A stretch of DNA of 34,171 nt, from assembly GCA_020725145.1 (NCBI GenBank), contig DYFO01000024.1, positions 1-34,171 of the forward strand, read 5' to 3'. Below the pieces are notes generated by a model. That model worked only from the letters and a program-made list of their open reading frames with translations, was not told where the DNA came from and made no database searches. The position numbers and the translations under genes were made by a program. The stretch comes from Symbiobacterium thermophilum (GTDB taxonomy: Bacteria; Bacillota; Sulfobacillia; UBA995). Shown here piece by piece: positions 33,560 to 34,171 of this stretch. Positions within the stretch are counted from its first letter, which is position 1. Each line of letters begins with the position of its first letter.

Positions 33560-33589
33560 AGTCTACCACAATTGCCCGGTGTCCTGCAA
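33560..33589 (-). promoter_or_regulatory. Probable promoter of the secreted-protein gene
   Basis: On the minus strand TTGCAG (33589-33584) and TAGACT (33565-33560) are separated by 18 bases. Transcription would start near 33553, at the first base of the outer leader helix, leaving a leader of about 125 bases. The -35 box is only a partial match. Confidence 0.5.
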
Positions 33590-33797
33590 GAGGCTCATGA
33601 TCACTCCCTGGAGTTTCGATATAGCGGCTAGCCAGCCCCCTGTGTGCGTGCGATCGGAATCCGGGAACTCGAGAGGATACGTGTGGGCCTGGATTATGGT
33701 TTTGAAGGTAGCGTGCCACGGGGTATTGCGGAAGCAATCGGGCTTGCGGGCGGTGAAGAGTCGCCAGGGGACTTGGCGGCTTGATTGTTAATGCCGG
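33590..33797. other. Intergenic stretch without recognisable genes
   Basis: With 33427-33589 this forms a gene-free region of about 400 bases. The part 33590-33797 is less GC-rich than its surroundings. It holds a short open frame with no SD, no family resemblance and poor composition, which I do not count as a gene. The boundary of the insertion element at the right edge may lie near its end. Confidence 0.5.
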
Positions 33798-33821
33798 TAC
33801 CCTGCATCTTTCTTCAGGGTA
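33798..33821 (-). terminator. Hairpin after the transposase-like gene
   Basis: TACCCTG (33798-33804) and CAGGGTA (33815-33821) form a perfect seven-pair stem with a ten-base loop, seven bases beyond the minus-strand stop at 33828. It may be a terminator, or the repeat may belong to the end of the insertion element. No T-tract follows. Confidence 0.45.
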
Positions 33822-33827
33822 GGGGGC

Positions 33828-34171
33828 TCAGGGTGGAGCGTGGGGCTGAGGGAGGCCCAGTCGGGTGAGCAGCGCCTCGAGGCTCTGAGCGCCGCGGGGG
33901 TTGGGTTCCTTGACCCGGCGGCCCAGCAGGAAGGCCAGTTCAGCGGTGAAGTAGATCCCGTAGTGCTCCCCCACGAACGCAAGAACCCGATCCCTGTTCT
34001 CACGCTGGAGGAAGCGGATGTATTCGCCCAGGGTGCTGCTTTGGCCGGCCTCCTCCGCTGCAATCTGGGCTGCCTCCCACAGGCGGTAGCCCTGACAGAG
34101 CGCGAAAGCCAGAAGCACGAAGTGGGCGTGGATCTGGACGCCCTTCCGAGATCGTTGGGGTGGCCGCTCCA
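33828..34171 (-). pseudogene. Probable transposase C-terminal part (5' end outside the window)
   Basis: The minus-strand frame is open from the right edge to a TGA at 33828-33830, giving about 113 residues. The stretch RKGVQIHAHFVLLAFALCQGYRLW resembles the C-terminal part of IS4-type DDE transposases, where HxHF and a hydrophobic helix follow the catalytic Glu. No DDE residues can be checked because the N-terminal part is outside. Whether the gene is intact cannot be decided; the pseudogene type here only marks it as partial. An alternative is an unrelated helical protein. Confidence 0.45.

Noticed and set aside
33549-33791. 80-codon plus-strand open frame in the right-hand intergenic region
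   Set aside because: No SD, overlaps the leader and promoter of the secreted-protein gene, and has no protein-like pattern.
1-34171. CRISPR arrays, tRNA or rRNA genes, prophage modules
   Set aside because: No regularly spaced repeats, no tRNA-like cloverleaf or rRNA stretches, and no phage structural genes were seen on either strand.

Overview
The window looks like chromosomal DNA of a high-GC Bacillota-like bacterium (roughly two-thirds G+C by eye). The reasons are strong GGAGG-type ribosome binding sites before most genes, sigma-A-like promoters (TTGACA/TATACT, TTGACT/TATGCT), heavy use of GTG and TTG starts, a YtrA/YtrB-type GntR-ABC operon, and a formate dehydrogenase that extends the Bacillus YrhE-type architecture. 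A complete RND efflux operon with a TolC-like protein raises the possibility of a diderm envelope. I cannot fix the genus. I see no tRNA, rRNA, CRISPR array or prophage; the only mobile-element trace is a probable transposase 3' end at the right edge.

Layout, 1-5.6 kb: the start of a slipin (stomatin/SPFH) gene and a NfeD membrane serine protease, both on the minus strand, are separated by an opposite-strand ABC-2-type permease. A LarA-family nickel racemase and a lone ABC ATPase follow. 5.67-12.3 kb: one tightly coupled operon with a visible promoter and a TetR-type operator: HlyD-type adaptor, RND pump, TolC-like factor, TetR repressor and thioredoxin-type arsenate reductase. 12.3-14.7 kb: a membrane M28 peptidase, a 50-residue membrane microprotein and trpS. 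14.8-17.4 kb: GntR, ABC ATPase, ABC permease and UPF0145, coupled, with a promoter and a terminator hairpin. 17.4-26.7 kb: metabolic and secreted functions: D-aminoacylase, amino-acid permease, subtilisin-like protease, aspartase-like lyase, MBL hydrolase, CDP-alcohol phosphatidyltransferase, membrane-anchored flavodoxin-like protein and a TIGR04076 protein.

26.75-31.2 kb: the most distinctive locus. A 1364-residue polypeptide joins a 2Fe-2S domain, a GltD/NfnB-like FAD-NADP(H) module, extra 4Fe-4S clusters and a Cys-type formate dehydrogenase catalytic subunit. It lies behind a small zinc-ribbon gene with a near-consensus promoter, and a hairpin sits between its Shine-Dalgarno sequence and its start codon. 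31.3-34.2 kb: an XRE regulator, a YeiH/UPF0324 transporter, a small secreted protein preceded by a leader with mutually exclusive helices, and the transposase fragment.

How the genes fit together: D-aminoacylase, permease, secreted protease, M28 peptidase and aspartase are consistent with growth on peptides and amino acids. The formate dehydrogenase fusion would link formate/CO2 to the NADP(H) pool. The RND-TetR-ArsC operon is a self-regulated export and detoxification unit. These functional links are inferred from family assignments and gene order.
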